Below are positions 27,934-36,628 of a DNA stretch of 64,000 nucleotides, in pieces. Position numbers and translations under genes: made by a program. The notes under the pieces are model-generated. The model did not search any database. It saw only the letters and a program-made list of their open reading frames with translations, and had not been told where the DNA came from. The stretch covers positions 124,001 to 188,000 of the forward strand of contig JAHCIQ010000006.1 in NCBI GenBank assembly GCA_026129135.1, given 5' to 3'. The stretch is from Cyanobacteria bacterium TGS_CYA1 (lineage in GTDB: Bacteria; Cyanobacteriota; Vampirovibrionia; Obscuribacterales; Obscuribacteraceae). The stretch's first letter is position 1, and each line of letters starts with the position of its first letter.

Positions 27934-28406
27934 GCTACAGGGTAGGAAACGGCTTTGATATTCACCGGCTGGTGAGTAACAGACCACTGATTCTTGGCGG
28001 AATTGAAGTTGCGCACGACAAGGGATTGCAAGGGCATTCAGACGGCGATTGCGCTACTCATGCCTTGATAGAAGCATTGCTTGGGGCAGCTGGACTGCCA
28101 GATATAGGGTCTCTTTTTCCTCCAGATGATCCCAATATTGCAGGCATAAGCAGCATGAAGATGCTCGACAATGTCTACCAACTGATAAGCGAGCGTGGTT
28201 TTCAAATTGAAAACGCTGACATTTCGGTGATTTGCGAAAAACCAAAGCTGAAACCACACTTTGAAAAAATGCGCCAGACTCTGTCTGAGCGCTTGCACGT
28301 GTCGTATGAGCAGATAAATTTCAAAGCGCGCACGGCCGAAAAGTTAGGACCTATCGGCGAAGGCGAAGCTATCGCTGCAATTTGTACTGCTCTGCTTAAA
28401 CTTTGA
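27930..28406 (+). CDS. ispF: 2-C-methyl-D-erythritol 2,4-cyclodiphosphate synthase
   Basis: Makes the cyclodiphosphate intermediate of the MEP isoprenoid pathway. 158 residues is the usual length. The metal ligands are in place: GFDIHRL (Asp10, His12) and His44 in CATHALIEA, with GHSDGD between. Further signatures are LPDIGSLFPPDDP, the KPKLKPHFEKMR stretch and the C-terminal RTAEKLGPIGEGEAIAAI; the usual TTE is RTAEK here. The start overlaps the carboxylase stop by 4 bases. The 3' end overlaps the convergent TPR gene by 11 bases. Confidence 0.97.
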   Translation: MSYRVGNGFDIHRLVSNRPLILGGIEVAHDKGLQGHSDGDCATHALIEALLGAAGLPDIGSLFPPDDPNIAGISSMKMLDNVYQLISERGFQIENADISVICEKPKLKPHFEKMRQTLSERLHVSYEQINFKARTAEKLGPIGEGEAIAAICTALLKL

Positions 28407-28989
28407 CTACGTTGCAACGTGGACAATTGCGTCCTTCAAATGGGTGCTTGCAGTCAGGGCAAATATTCACCTTAATGATTGACTGAGCACCAAGGTCGGA
28501 CGCTTCTGGACTGGCAGTGCTCTGATTGATACTTTGCTCGATGATTCGAGCTTCCACTTTGCGATTGAGGTGGTTCAAAAGAGAAACGACATCGAGCATA
28601 GTTTGCTGCGTCTCTTCATTTTTAGGACCGGCTGTATTCTTCAATACATTCAATGCGCGTTTGCCATAGCGTTCGGCATCGACATAATTTTCAGCCATAT
28701 ACGAAACAGTGGCCAATTTTTTCAAAGCCTTGCCGACAATCGGATTTTTTTCACCTAGCACTTTGCTTTTAATATTGAGACTTTCCAGATAATGAGCTTG
28801 GGCCAGTTCCAGTTTGCGCTGACCGATATAAATCCAGCCTAGCTGGTCCAGGCAAACACAAAGTCGCTCGTCTGCATTCTCGCTTTGCTTGAGAACGCCC
28901 ATTGCCTCAAGCAATAATTGCTCGGCGCGACCAAGATCGTTCGCGTCGATGGACTCTTTTATCGCTTGTTTATAGTCTTTCCATTCCAT
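28396..28989 (-). CDS. TPR protein with C-terminal zinc ribbon
   Basis: 197 residues. Residues about 15-145 are tetratricopeptide-like helical pairs of the kinesin-light-chain type (AQAHYLESLNIKSKVLGEKN, DAERYGKRALNVLKN). The last 25 residues hold two CxxC knuckles, CPDCKHPFEGRNCPRC, a compact zinc ribbon. No signal peptide. The combination suggests a cytoplasmic protein-protein adaptor. No clear ribosome-binding site precedes the ATG, whose leader overlaps the terminator at 28994; it may rely on readthrough from the Xer gene or have its own weak promoter. Resembles the N-terminal part of the protein at 3916 in style only. Confidence 0.8.
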   Translation of the reverse strand: MEWKDYKQAIKESIDANDLGRAEQLLLEAMGVLKQSENADERLCVCLDQLGWIYIGQRKLELAQAHYLESLNIKSKVLGEKNPIVGKALKKLATVSYMAENYVDAERYGKRALNVLKNTAGPKNEETQQTMLDVVSLLNHLNRKVEARIIEQSINQSTASPEASDLGAQSIIKVNICPDCKHPFEGRNCPRCNVVKV

Positions 28990-28993
28990 GGTT

Positions 28994-29031
28994 AAAAGAA
29001 AAAGGCTCAGTAATGTATTACTAAGCCTTTT
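28994..29031. terminator. Rho-independent terminator between xer gene and TPR gene
   Basis: GGCT-AGTAAT (29004-29014) pairs with ATTACT-AGCC (29017-29027) around a C/A bulge and a 2-base tip. A T-rich run follows on the minus strand, so it fits as terminator of the recombinase gene; a short T run exists on the plus strand too. Confidence 0.75.
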
Positions 29032-29063
29032 GTACCAAGTTTTGGTTCAATATACAACTAGTA

Positions 29064-30251
29064 TTATGCTCTGGGGTGAGTGTTCGAATAGACCTTTCTC
29101 AGCCTGTCCATGCTCACGTGAGTATAAATTTGAGTGGTATTTATGGTTGTATGTCCAAGAAGGTCCTGGACTACTCGCAAATCAGCTCCGCCCTCGAGCA
29201 AATGAGTGGCAAATGTATGTCTGAGAGTATGAGGGGTGATTGGCTTATTGATTTTCGCCTTCTTGGCGTATTTCAAAACCAATCGGTGCACTGAGCGCGA
29301 AGACAATCTGGTTGCCTGACGGCTCACGAAAAGTGGGCTGTCTGGAACTGGACTTCTGTCTTGCGCCAGTTTTGGCCAGTACTCGTGCAAGTATTTGCAG
29401 AGCCAGGCGTTGGCGCTTTGATTAAGCAGAACTACACGCTCTTTATTGCCTTTTCCTACCACGCGCATTTCCATAGCTTGCTCGTTGTAGTCTTTTACTT
29501 TTAAATTGCACAGCTCGCTCACGCGCATGCCAGAAGCATAGAGCACTTCCATCAATGCACGGTCACGTATACCAAGCAACGACTGATCCGGAGCCAGGAG
29601 CAAACGGACTACTTCTTCGCGATCGAGACACGAAGGCAATTTGCGAGTCAGTTTTGGACCACGCACCAATTTAGACGGATCGTCTTCAATCAACTGCTCT
29701 CTGCGCAGATATTTATAAAAACTGCGGATTGCAGATATTTTGCGAGCAACCGTTGGACGGCTGTATTGCTCTTGAATCTGGCGGATATAACTTTTCAGGT
29801 TTTCCGCTTCCAACCATGAGCTTGTAGCGCCCGACGCCGTCGTTTCCGGTGGCGACATATCAACTTGAGCCTGGAGCTCAAGATTCTCTTGCAGAGAGGT
29901 TGCATCAGTTCTCGAAAACTGGGGCTCGCCACCATATTCGGTAGCTCTTTCCCTTACACTTGAAACGCTTTGTATGGAATTCGTGCCCGTACTCTCAATG
30001 AGCTGTCTCAAATCGTTGAGATAAGCTCGGATCGTATGAGCCGAATAATTACGTTCTTCCTCCAGATATCCAGCAAACTGATTGAGCCATGTTAGTGGTA
30101 ACTGACTCGCTCCCTGTGGACCATTCACTTCTGACCGACTTTCTAGTGACAAAAACACGCTAGTAACAACAACAACGCTATTTATTATGGGATGTTTGAA
30201 AAGTTTGTAAAGTCCCCCCGGCAGGGACTCTCGGTTGTCATGTGACACCAT
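29064..30251 (-). CDS. Tyrosine recombinase, XerC/XerD type, with linker insert
   Basis: Site-specific recombinase, probably for chromosome dimer resolution. Numbered from the ATG at 30251 (395 residues), the catalytic set is complete: R243 (SGMRVSEL), K270 (KGNKERVV), H341-x-x-R344 (PHTLRHTFA), H367 (LLGHTTINTTQIY) and Y376. The N-terminal core-binding domain starts near LTWLNQFAGYLEEERN, but about 60 residues of polar, low-complexity sequence (about 89-148) split it before the SYIRQIQEQYSRPTVARK helix. The frame is open further upstream into the tRNA at 30325, so that part cannot be protein-coding. ATG at 30251 or GTG at 30128 is the likely start. Length and motifs fit a housekeeping Xer rather than a phage integrase. 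Confidence 0.85.
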   Translation of the reverse strand: MVSHDNRESLPGGLYKLFKHPIINSVVVVTSVFLSLESRSEVNGPQGASQLPLTWLNQFAGYLEEERNYSAHTIRAYLNDLRQLIESTGTNSIQSVSSVRERATEYGGEPQFSRTDATSLQENLELQAQVDMSPPETTASGATSSWLEAENLKSYIRQIQEQYSRPTVARKISAIRSFYKYLRREQLIEDDPSKLVRGPKLTRKLPSCLDREEVVRLLLAPDQSLLGIRDRALMEVLYASGMRVSELCNLKVKDYNEQAMEMRVVGKGNKERVVLLNQSANAWLCKYLHEYWPKLAQDRSPVPDSPLFVSRQATRLSSRSVHRLVLKYAKKAKINKPITPHTLRHTFATHLLEGGADLRVVQDLLGHTTINTTQIYTHVSMDRLRKVYSNTHPRA

Positions 30252-30324
30252 GAGTGATATTGCATGTAGTGATACGCCACCACTGTATATGTGCTTTATA
30301 TTGTGGAAAATGGCGAATTTTATT

Positions 30325-30420
30325 CGGGGATGCGTGGGAATCGAACCCACCCGGGGCAGCGTTTCTCTGCCCCACAACGGTTTTGAAGACCGTGCGCCAC
30401 ACCAGCAACGCTCCATCCCC
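30325..30420 (-). tRNA. selC: Selenocysteine tRNA, anticodon UCA
   Basis: Read on the minus strand, the 5' arm GGGGATGG pairs with GCATCCCC (seven pairs, last one G-G). The D stem is six pairs long (GCGTTG with TGGCGC, some wobble), as is typical of tRNA-Sec. The anticodon stem ACGGT/ACCGT encloses loop CTTCAAA, giving TCA, which reads UGA. A long variable arm follows (GGGGCAG with CTGCCCC, seven pairs), then the T arm GTGGG-TTCGATT-CCCAC. The discriminator is G and CCA is not encoded. The anticodon, long variable arm and long D stem together identify selC rather than tRNA-Ser. It implies SelA, SelB and selenoproteins elsewhere in the genome; none is seen in this window. Confidence 0.93.
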
Positions 30421-30800
30421 GCACGAATTATTACTAGAACCTTTAGTGATTTTGGTTAATCTCGGTTAATGTTGCTCCGCCCGTCAAATTTGACCCGTTC
30501 GGAGGGCTGCTTAAGCTTTCCTTAATCTCATATATATTTATTAAGGCGAAGTTTTAAATCGCGTGTAATATTTTGTGAATAGGAGAAAATGGCTCAGGGA
30601 GCGCATTTTCAGCCGAGTAGCGTAGTGTGATTTGGCGCGCAGCGGCAAAAACGCCAGTTTCACCCGTTTCACATTTAAATAATTGTGTTGACAATACAAT
30701 ATCTATCTACATATATTAGCCCTTCCTTGCCCATTTTCATAGGCATTTAGCAATTGCTGCAGCCCCAAAAACCCAAGCAAAAAAAGACCAGAGGTAACCA
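30421..30800. other. Intergenic region between selC and rpoB
   Basis: 380 bases with no recognised gene. It holds a 12-base perfect palindrome GTCAAATTTGAC (30483-30494), an inverted repeat CCTTAAT/ATTAAGG (30520-30546), a 13-codon open frame with AGGAG in front (30589-30630) and the probable rpoB promoter at 30688. The left part should contain the selC promoter reading leftward; no convincing -35/-10 pair was found for it. Confidence 0.6.
30688..30717 (+). promoter_or_regulatory. Probable sigma-70 type promoter of rpoB-rpoC1-rpoC2
   Basis: TTGACA at 30688-30693 and TATATT at 30712-30717 with an 18-base spacer match the housekeeping consensus. The start codon of rpoB is about 80 bases further, with AGAGG about 8 bases in front of it. 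No ribosomal-protein genes precede rpoB here, so the operon needs its own promoter. Confidence 0.7.
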
Positions 30801-33800
30801 ATGGCCCTAGAGTTATCCGAGCGCGTGCGCACTTTCGGAGTTGGAGGATCGCGCATCGCGGATCTTCCTGACCTTGCAGAAATCCAGAAAGCTTCATTTC
30901 GATGGTTCATCGAAGAAGGTCTGGCAGAGGAGCTGAAAGCATTCAGCCCTATTCGCGACTTCACAGGAAGATTGGAGTTGTACTTCCTCACTAATTACAA
31001 CTTCGAGGATCACTCTGAGCCTAACAAGCCAAAGACCCCCGAAGAAGCTAGAGCTCTCGACGCCAGCTATACCAAGAAATTGCGTGTACAGATGCGTCTT
31101 GTCAATCGTGAAGTTCACGATATCAAAGAGCAAGAAATCTATGTGGGCGACATCCCCATGATGACCGACCGCGGTACCTTCATTATTAATGGTGCAGAGC
31201 GCGTTATCGTTTCGCAGATTGTAAGAAGCCCTGGCATCTACTATAAGCGTGAAGTCGACCAGAACGGTAAACGTACTTTCTCCGCCACTCTCATTCCAAA
31301 CCGTGGTGCATGGCTAAAGTTCGAAACCGACGTCAACGACGTTATCTACGTCAAAATCGACAAGAACAGAAAGCTGCTTGCAACCACCTTGTTGCGTGCT
31401 CTTGGCTATTCCGATTCTGAGATGGAAAACATCTTCCGTCACCACGACTTCCTCAAGAAGACGCTTGACAAAGATACCAACAAAACCAAAGAAGAATCCC
31501 TTATAGAGGTATATAGAAAACTTCGTCCAGGCGACCCACCGTCGGTAGCTGGTGGACAAAGTATTCTCGAATCCAGATTCTTTGATGACAAGCGCTACGA
31601 CCTTGGTCGTGTCGGTCGCTATAAATTGAATAAGAAACTGGCCTTGTCCACTGCCGAGTCGCAACGTACTTTGACACCAAGCGATATCGTGGCTGCAGTC
31701 GACTATCTCATTTCATTGAACTTCGACGAAGGTCAAGTGGATGATATCGACCACCTGGGTAATCGTCGTATCAGATCGGTTGGAGAATTGCTTCAAAACC
31801 AATTCCGTATCGGTCTTACACGTCTAGAGCGTATCGTTCGTGAGCGCATGACATTGCAAGATGCCGATACTCTCACACCTGCCAACCTCTTGAATACAAA
31901 ACCACTGGTTGCAGCTATCAGAGAATTCTTCGGTTCATCACAGTTGTCTCAGTTTATGGACCAGACCAATCCTCTGGCTGAACTTACACACAAGCGCCGT
32001 TTGTCCGCACTGGGACCTGGTGGTTTGTCGAGAGAACGTGCTGGATTTGCGGTTCGCGATATTCACCCTTCGCACTACGGACGCATTTGTCCTGTAGAAA
32101 CTCCTGAAGGTCCAAACGCTGGTCTTATCGGATCGCTTGCAACACACGCACGTGTAAACGCTTATGGTTTCATCGAAACACCGTATCGCAAAGTAACCAA
32201 CGGTCTGGTGACTGAAGAAGTGCACTATCTGACCGCTGATGAAGAAGATCGTTATCGGGTAGCTCCAGGTGATGTACCGGTAAACAACGACGGAACTTTT
32301 GGAAACGACCTGGTTCCAGTTCGTTATAAAGCCGAGTTTATCGAAACTGTGCCCACTCAGGTGGACTATGTAGGCGTTTCACCAATTCAGATTGTGTCAG
32401 TGGGAACCGCTCTCATTCCGTTCCTCGAGCACGACGATGCCAACCGAGCTTTGATGGGCTCGAACATGCAACGTCAATCCGTTCCACTGGTTCAGACCGA
32501 GCGTGCTTATGTCACAACTGGTATCGAACAACAATCTGCAAAAGACTCCGGCATGGTCGTGGTATCAGATGTCGAAGGCAAGTGCGAATACGTTACTGCC
32601 AATCAAATTCACATCAGAACCAAAGACAAGCGTCTGGTCAAATACAAACTGGGCAAATTCCAACGCTCTAACCAGGATACTTGTTTGAACCAGAAGCCGA
32701 TTGTCCGCGTAGACGACCAGGTTTCAATCGGACAAATCATCGCTGACGGTGCTGCCACCAATAATGGTGAGCTCGCCGTAGGACGTAACCTGATGGTGGC
32801 ATTCATGCCATGGGAAGGCTACAACTTTGAAGACGCTATCTTGATTTCGCAAAGATTGGTCTTCGACGAAGTGATGACTTCGATTCACATCGAAAAACTG
32901 GAAATCGATGCTCGTTCAACCAAGCTCGGGCCAGAAGAAATCACACGTGAAGTTCCAAACGTATCTGAAGAATCGCTTCGTCACCTCGATGAATACGGTA
33001 TCGTCAGAGTCGGATCGCGTGTTTATCCAGACGACATTCTGGTAGGAAAAATCACACCTAAAGGTGAATCCGAACACCCACCTGAAGAAAAATTGCTTCG
33101 CGCAATCTTCGGTGAAAAGGCTCGCGACGTTAGAGACAACTCTTTGCGCGTTCCTCACGGTGAAGGCGGACGCGTCGTAGATGTCAAAGTCTTCGACCGC
33201 GAAAAAGGTGATGAACTCCCGCCTGTTGCAAACAAAGTGGTTCGTGTCTATATCGCTCAGAAACGCAAAATCTCTGTCGGCGATAAAGTAGCAGGACGTC
33301 ATGGCAACAAAGGTATCGTGGCAAGAATTCTACCTATAGAAGATATGCCCTACTTGCCAGACGGCTCGCCTGTAGACATCGTACTCAATCCACTGGGTGT
33401 GCCTTCACGTATGAATGTGGGTCAGACCTTCGAGACCCTGCTTGGTATGGCAGGTCACCTCACCGGATTGCGTTATGAAGTGCCACCATTCGATGAAATG
33501 TGGAAGCCAGAAGCATCTAGCGCACTGGTTCACGACGAAATCAAAGCCGGCAAAATCAAATCCAACGCCCCTTGGGTTGGTGACGATGGCAAGGTAATCA
33601 TCTATGACGGCAGAACCGGTGAAGCTTTCCACAACCCGGTAACAGTCGGCAAGATCTACATGATGAAACTTGTTCACCTTGTAGACGACAAGATTCACGC
33701 ACGTTCTACCGGACCTTACAGTTTGGTCACTCAGCAACCGCTAGGTGGTAAAGCTCAGTTTGGTGGTCAGCGTCTTGGAGAAATGGAATGTTGGGCGCTC

Positions 33801-34721
33801 GAGGCTTTCGGTGCTGCCTATTCGTTGCAAGAAATGCTCACAATCAAATCAGATGATGTGAACGGTCGCTCCAAAGCTTACGAATCAATCGTCAAAGGCG
33901 AGAACTTGAAGAAGCCCGGTATCCCCGAGTCATTCAAAGTATTGGTTCGTGAATTGCAATCAATCGGACTTGATGTATCTGTAGCTAAACGCACTAAAGA
34001 AGGTCAGGAAATCGAAGTCGATCTCATGGCTGAAGTTGAAGAGCCAAAACCACGTGGCATCAGACGCTTGTCTCAACTTGAGATGGGTGACATGGCTGCC
34101 ATGGGCATCCCTGGAATGGGTGGTGATCCTGCCGCTGCTTTGATGAATCGCAGCATGGCTGGAATGCAATCTGGTTCAATGGGTGCTGGAATGGCTGGCA
34201 TGGGCGGATTCCCTGGCGGTTCAGGATCGGGAGCCGGTATGCCTGGTCTGACTGGTATCACCGAAGGTCTTGCCAACACTGGTTTGCCTGGTTTGCCTGC
34301 GGGCGGTCCTGGTGCCGGTACGGGCGCTGGACCAGGCGGAGCTGGTCGCAACATGGGTCCTGGTCGCATGCTCGAAAGCGTGGTATCGGGTCTGGTGCAG
34401 ACTGGTGGTCCTGACTCAATTCCATCTCAAGTGCCTGGTCTGAAAGGATTTGGCGACGAGGAAGAAGAAGTTGGACTGGGTGCTGGAATGGGCGGTCGTA
34501 TGTTCGGATCGGACGATGACGAAGATTACGAAGAAGAAAGACCAGCCAAAAAATATCCCAAAATGTCGGATGACGCAGGGACTGAAGATGATGATTCAGA
34601 CGAAGAAACTGAAGAAGAATCAACTGAAGAAACTGAAGACGATGTTGAGCAAGAAACAGAAGAGTTTGAAGAAGAGTTTGACGTTGAAGACGATTTGGAA
34701 GAGGACGAAGTAGAAGAGTAA
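30801..34721 (+). CDS. rpoB: RNA polymerase beta subunit with long C-terminal extension
   Basis: Catalytic beta subunit of RNA polymerase. The canonical part (residues 1 to about 1087) is complete, including the rifampicin region [20 protein letters not shown] with [23 protein letters not shown], and the C-terminal [20 protein letters not shown] and [18 protein letters not shown]. The rifampicin-site residues look wild type. Unlike the usual ~1100-residue cyanobacterial subunit, about 220 residues follow: first a Met/Gly/Pro-rich segment (about 1095-1215, repeats like [10 protein letters not shown] and GAGMPGL), then a strongly acidic tail to 1306 ([16 protein letters not shown]). It is followed after 55 bases by rpoC1. 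Confidence 0.98.
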   Translation: MALELSERVRTFGVGGSRIADLPDLAEIQKASFRWFIEEGLAEELKAFSPIRDFTGRLELYFLTNYNFEDHSEPNKPKTPEEARALDASYTKKLRVQMRLVNREVHDIKEQEIYVGDIPMMTDRGTFIINGAERVIVSQIVRSPGIYYKREVDQNGKRTFSATLIPNRGAWLKFETDVNDVIYVKIDKNRKLLATTLLRALGYSDSEMENIFRHHDFLKKTLDKDTNKTKEESLIEVYRKLRPGDPPSVAGGQSILESRFFDDKRYDLGRVGRYKLNKKLALSTAESQRTLTPSDIVAAVDYLISLNFDEGQVDDIDHLGNRRIRSVGELLQNQFRIGLTRLERIVRERMTLQDADTLTPANLLNTKPLVAAIREFFGSSQLSQFMDQTNPLAELTHKRRLSALGPGGLSRERAGFAVRDIHPSHYGRICPVETPEGPNAGLIGSLATHARVNAYGFIETPYRKVTNGLVTEEVHYLTADEEDRYRVAPGDVPVNNDGTFGNDLVPVRYKAEFIETVPTQVDYVGVSPIQIVSVGTALIPFLEHDDANRALMGSNMQRQSVPLVQTERAYVTTGIEQQSAKDSGMVVVSDVEGKCEYVTANQIHIRTKDKRLVKYKLGKFQRSNQDTCLNQKPIVRVDDQVSIGQIIADGAATNNGELAVGRNLMVAFMPWEGYNFEDAILISQRLVFDEVMTSIHIEKLEIDARSTKLGPEEITREVPNVSEESLRHLDEYGIVRVGSRVYPDDILVGKITPKGESEHPPEEKLLRAIFGEKARDVRDNSLRVPHGEGGRVVDVKVFDREKGDELPPVANKVVRVYIAQKRKISVGDKVAGRHGNKGIVARILPIEDMPYLPDGSPVDIVLNPLGVPSRMNVGQTFETLLGMAGHLTGLRYEVPPFDEMWKPEASSALVHDEIKAGKIKSNAPWVGDDGKVIIYDGRTGEAFHNPVTVGKIYMMKLVHLVDDKIHARSTGPYSLVTQQPLGGKAQFGGQRLGEMECWALEAFGAAYSLQEMLTIKSDDVNGRSKAYESIVKGENLKKPGIPESFKVLVRELQSIGLDVSVAKRTKEGQEIEVDLMAEVEEPKPRGIRRLSQLEMGDMAAMGIPGMGGDPAAALMNRSMAGMQSGSMGAGMAGMGGFPGGSGSGAGMPGLTGITEGLANTGLPGLPAGGPGAGTGAGPGGAGRNMGPGRMLESVVSGLVQTGGPDSIPSQVPGLKGFGDEEEEVGLGAGMGGRMFGSDDDEDYEEERPAKKYPKMSDDAGTEDDDSDEETEEESTEETEDDVEQETEEFEEEFDVEDDLEEDEVEE

Positions 34722-34776
34722 AACTCGCTCTATTTCGAAATCTGCAAGTCTCATTCCATAAAAGGTACAAGAAAAA

Positions 34777-36576
34777 ATGGCAACGAATATCGATCGTTTC
34801 GACTACATCAAAATCGGGATTGCATCACCAGAGCGAGTCTTGAGCTGGTCTCATGGTGAAGTGACCAAACCCGAAACAATCAACTATAGAACTCTTAAAC
34901 CGGAAAAAGACGGCTTGTTCTGCGAACGTATTTTTGGACCTTCCAAGGACTGGGAATGCTATTGCGGAAAATATAAAAGAGTCCGTCACCGCGGTATCAC
35001 TTGCGAGCGTTGCGGCGTAGAAGTTACAGACTCGAAAGTTCGTCGTCACCGTATGGGACATATCGACCTTGCAGCTCCAGTAACTCATATCTGGTTCCTC
35101 AAAGGAATTCCAAGCTATATCGGACTTCTGCTCGATTTGCCTTTGCGCGATCTCGAACAAGTTGTTTATTTCAATGCTTATATCGTCACAAACCCAGGCA
35201 ATGTGCCTGACTTGAGCAAGTCGCAACTTCTTTCCGAAGAAGAATACGAAAAATTGCTCGACGATCCCAACTATCAGTTTGATATTGGCATTGGTGCTGA
35301 AGCAATCAAGCTATTGCTTGGTGAGCTTGCAAGACCAGTTTACGAAAGACCAGAAAACAAAGAAGACCGCGGTCGTCTTTTGGAATTGCCCGGACTGAAA
35401 GAAATCTCGGTGCAATTGCGTGACGAACTTGCGATGTCTGGCGGTTCGCAACAAAAAAGAGCCAAAATCATCAAACGTCTTCGTTTGACCGAAGCTCTGC
35501 TCAATTCGCACACCGACCCGACCTGGGTAATTCTGGACAAACTGCCAGTAACTCCTCCAGATCTTCGACCAATGGTTCAGTTGGACGGTGGACGTTTTGC
35601 AACTTCCGATTTGAACGATCTCTACAGACGTGTAATCAACAGAAATAACCGCCTTGCCAGACTGCTCGAAATGGGAGCTCCTGAAATCATTGTCCGCAAT
35701 GAAAAGCGTATGCTTCAAGAAGCGGTAGATGCTTTGATTGATAACGGCAGACGCGGTCGGGTAGTAGTCGGTCCAAACAACCGTCCGCTCAAATCGCTCT
35801 CAAATATCATCGAAGGTAAACAAGGTCGTTTTCGTCAAAACTTGCTTGGTAAGCGTGTCGACTACTCAGGTCGTTCGGTTATCGTAGTTGGTCCTTCGCT
35901 CAAACTGCACCAGTGCGGTCTGCCTCGCGAAATGGCAATCGAATTGTTCAAACCATTTGTAATCAATAAATTGATAGAACGTCAAATAGTTCAAAATATC
36001 AAATCAGCCAAGAAGCAGATTGAGAAAGGTTCTGCAGTAGTCTGGGAAATCCTGGAAGAAGTTATTCAAGGTCACCCGGTACTCTTGAACCGCGCTCCCA
36101 CACTTCACCGTTTGGGTATTCAGGCATTCGAACCAGTACTGGTCGAAGGTCGCGCCATTCAGCTTCACCCGCTCGTTTGCGCAGCGTTCAACGCTGACTT
36201 CGACGGTGACCAGATGGCTGTACACGTACCGTTATCGGTTGAAGCACAAGCCGAAGCACACATGCTCATGCTTGCTTCGAACAACGTTTTGTTGCCTGCT
36301 ACTGGCAGACCGACAATCACCCCGACACAAGACATGGTGCTTGGTATCTATTACCTCACCATTCAAAAACCAGGTTGGGATGATCCAAAAGTATGCAGAG
36401 GCGCTGGAATGCGCTTCGTCAATCTGGCTGATGCCAGAGCGGCTTACGAAGCCGGCATACTCGATTTGCACGCCAAAATTGCAGTACGCGACGTTGATGG
36501 TTCAATCGTGGAAACAAGCCCCGGAAGAATCATTTTCAACGAAGTCGTGAGACAAGCAATTTCGAGCACGAAGTAG
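34777..36576 (+). CDS. rpoC1: RNA polymerase gamma subunit (N-terminal part of beta-prime)
   Basis: 599 residues, the size of cyanobacterial RpoC1. It begins [20 protein letters not shown] and has the zinc site [20 protein letters not shown] (about residues 66-87). The bridge and clamp motifs follow, then [22 protein letters not shown] and the catalytic magnesium-binding [12 protein letters not shown] (about 472-483). It stops near the position where the cyanobacterial subunit is split. It lies 55 bases after rpoB and 52 before rpoC2, so the three are one operon. This split is the main clue to the lineage. Confidence 0.98.
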   Translation: MATNIDRFDYIKIGIASPERVLSWSHGEVTKPETINYRTLKPEKDGLFCERIFGPSKDWECYCGKYKRVRHRGITCERCGVEVTDSKVRRHRMGHIDLAAPVTHIWFLKGIPSYIGLLLDLPLRDLEQVVYFNAYIVTNPGNVPDLSKSQLLSEEEYEKLLDDPNYQFDIGIGAEAIKLLLGELARPVYERPENKEDRGRLLELPGLKEISVQLRDELAMSGGSQQKRAKIIKRLRLTEALLNSHTDPTWVILDKLPVTPPDLRPMVQLDGGRFATSDLNDLYRRVINRNNRLARLLEMGAPEIIVRNEKRMLQEAVDALIDNGRRGRVVVGPNNRPLKSLSNIIEGKQGRFRQNLLGKRVDYSGRSVIVVGPSLKLHQCGLPREMAIELFKPFVINKLIERQIVQNIKSAKKQIEKGSAVVWEILEEVIQGHPVLLNRAPTLHRLGIQAFEPVLVEGRAIQLHPLVCAAFNADFDGDQMAVHVPLSVEAQAEAHMLMLASNNVLLPATGRPTITPTQDMVLGIYYLTIQKPGWDDPKVCRGAGMRFVNLADARAAYEAGILDLHAKIAVRDVDGSIVETSPGRIIFNEVVRQAISSTK

Positions 36577-36628
36577 ACTCATTCAATCCAATTGCATCCA
36601 AACTGAAATTCAGAGATAAGAGGACGTC

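Noticed and set aside
30252-30416. N-terminal extension of the recombinase frame up to base 30416
   Set aside because: This part overlaps the selC tRNA almost completely, so its open frame is a by-product of the tRNA sequence and not protein.
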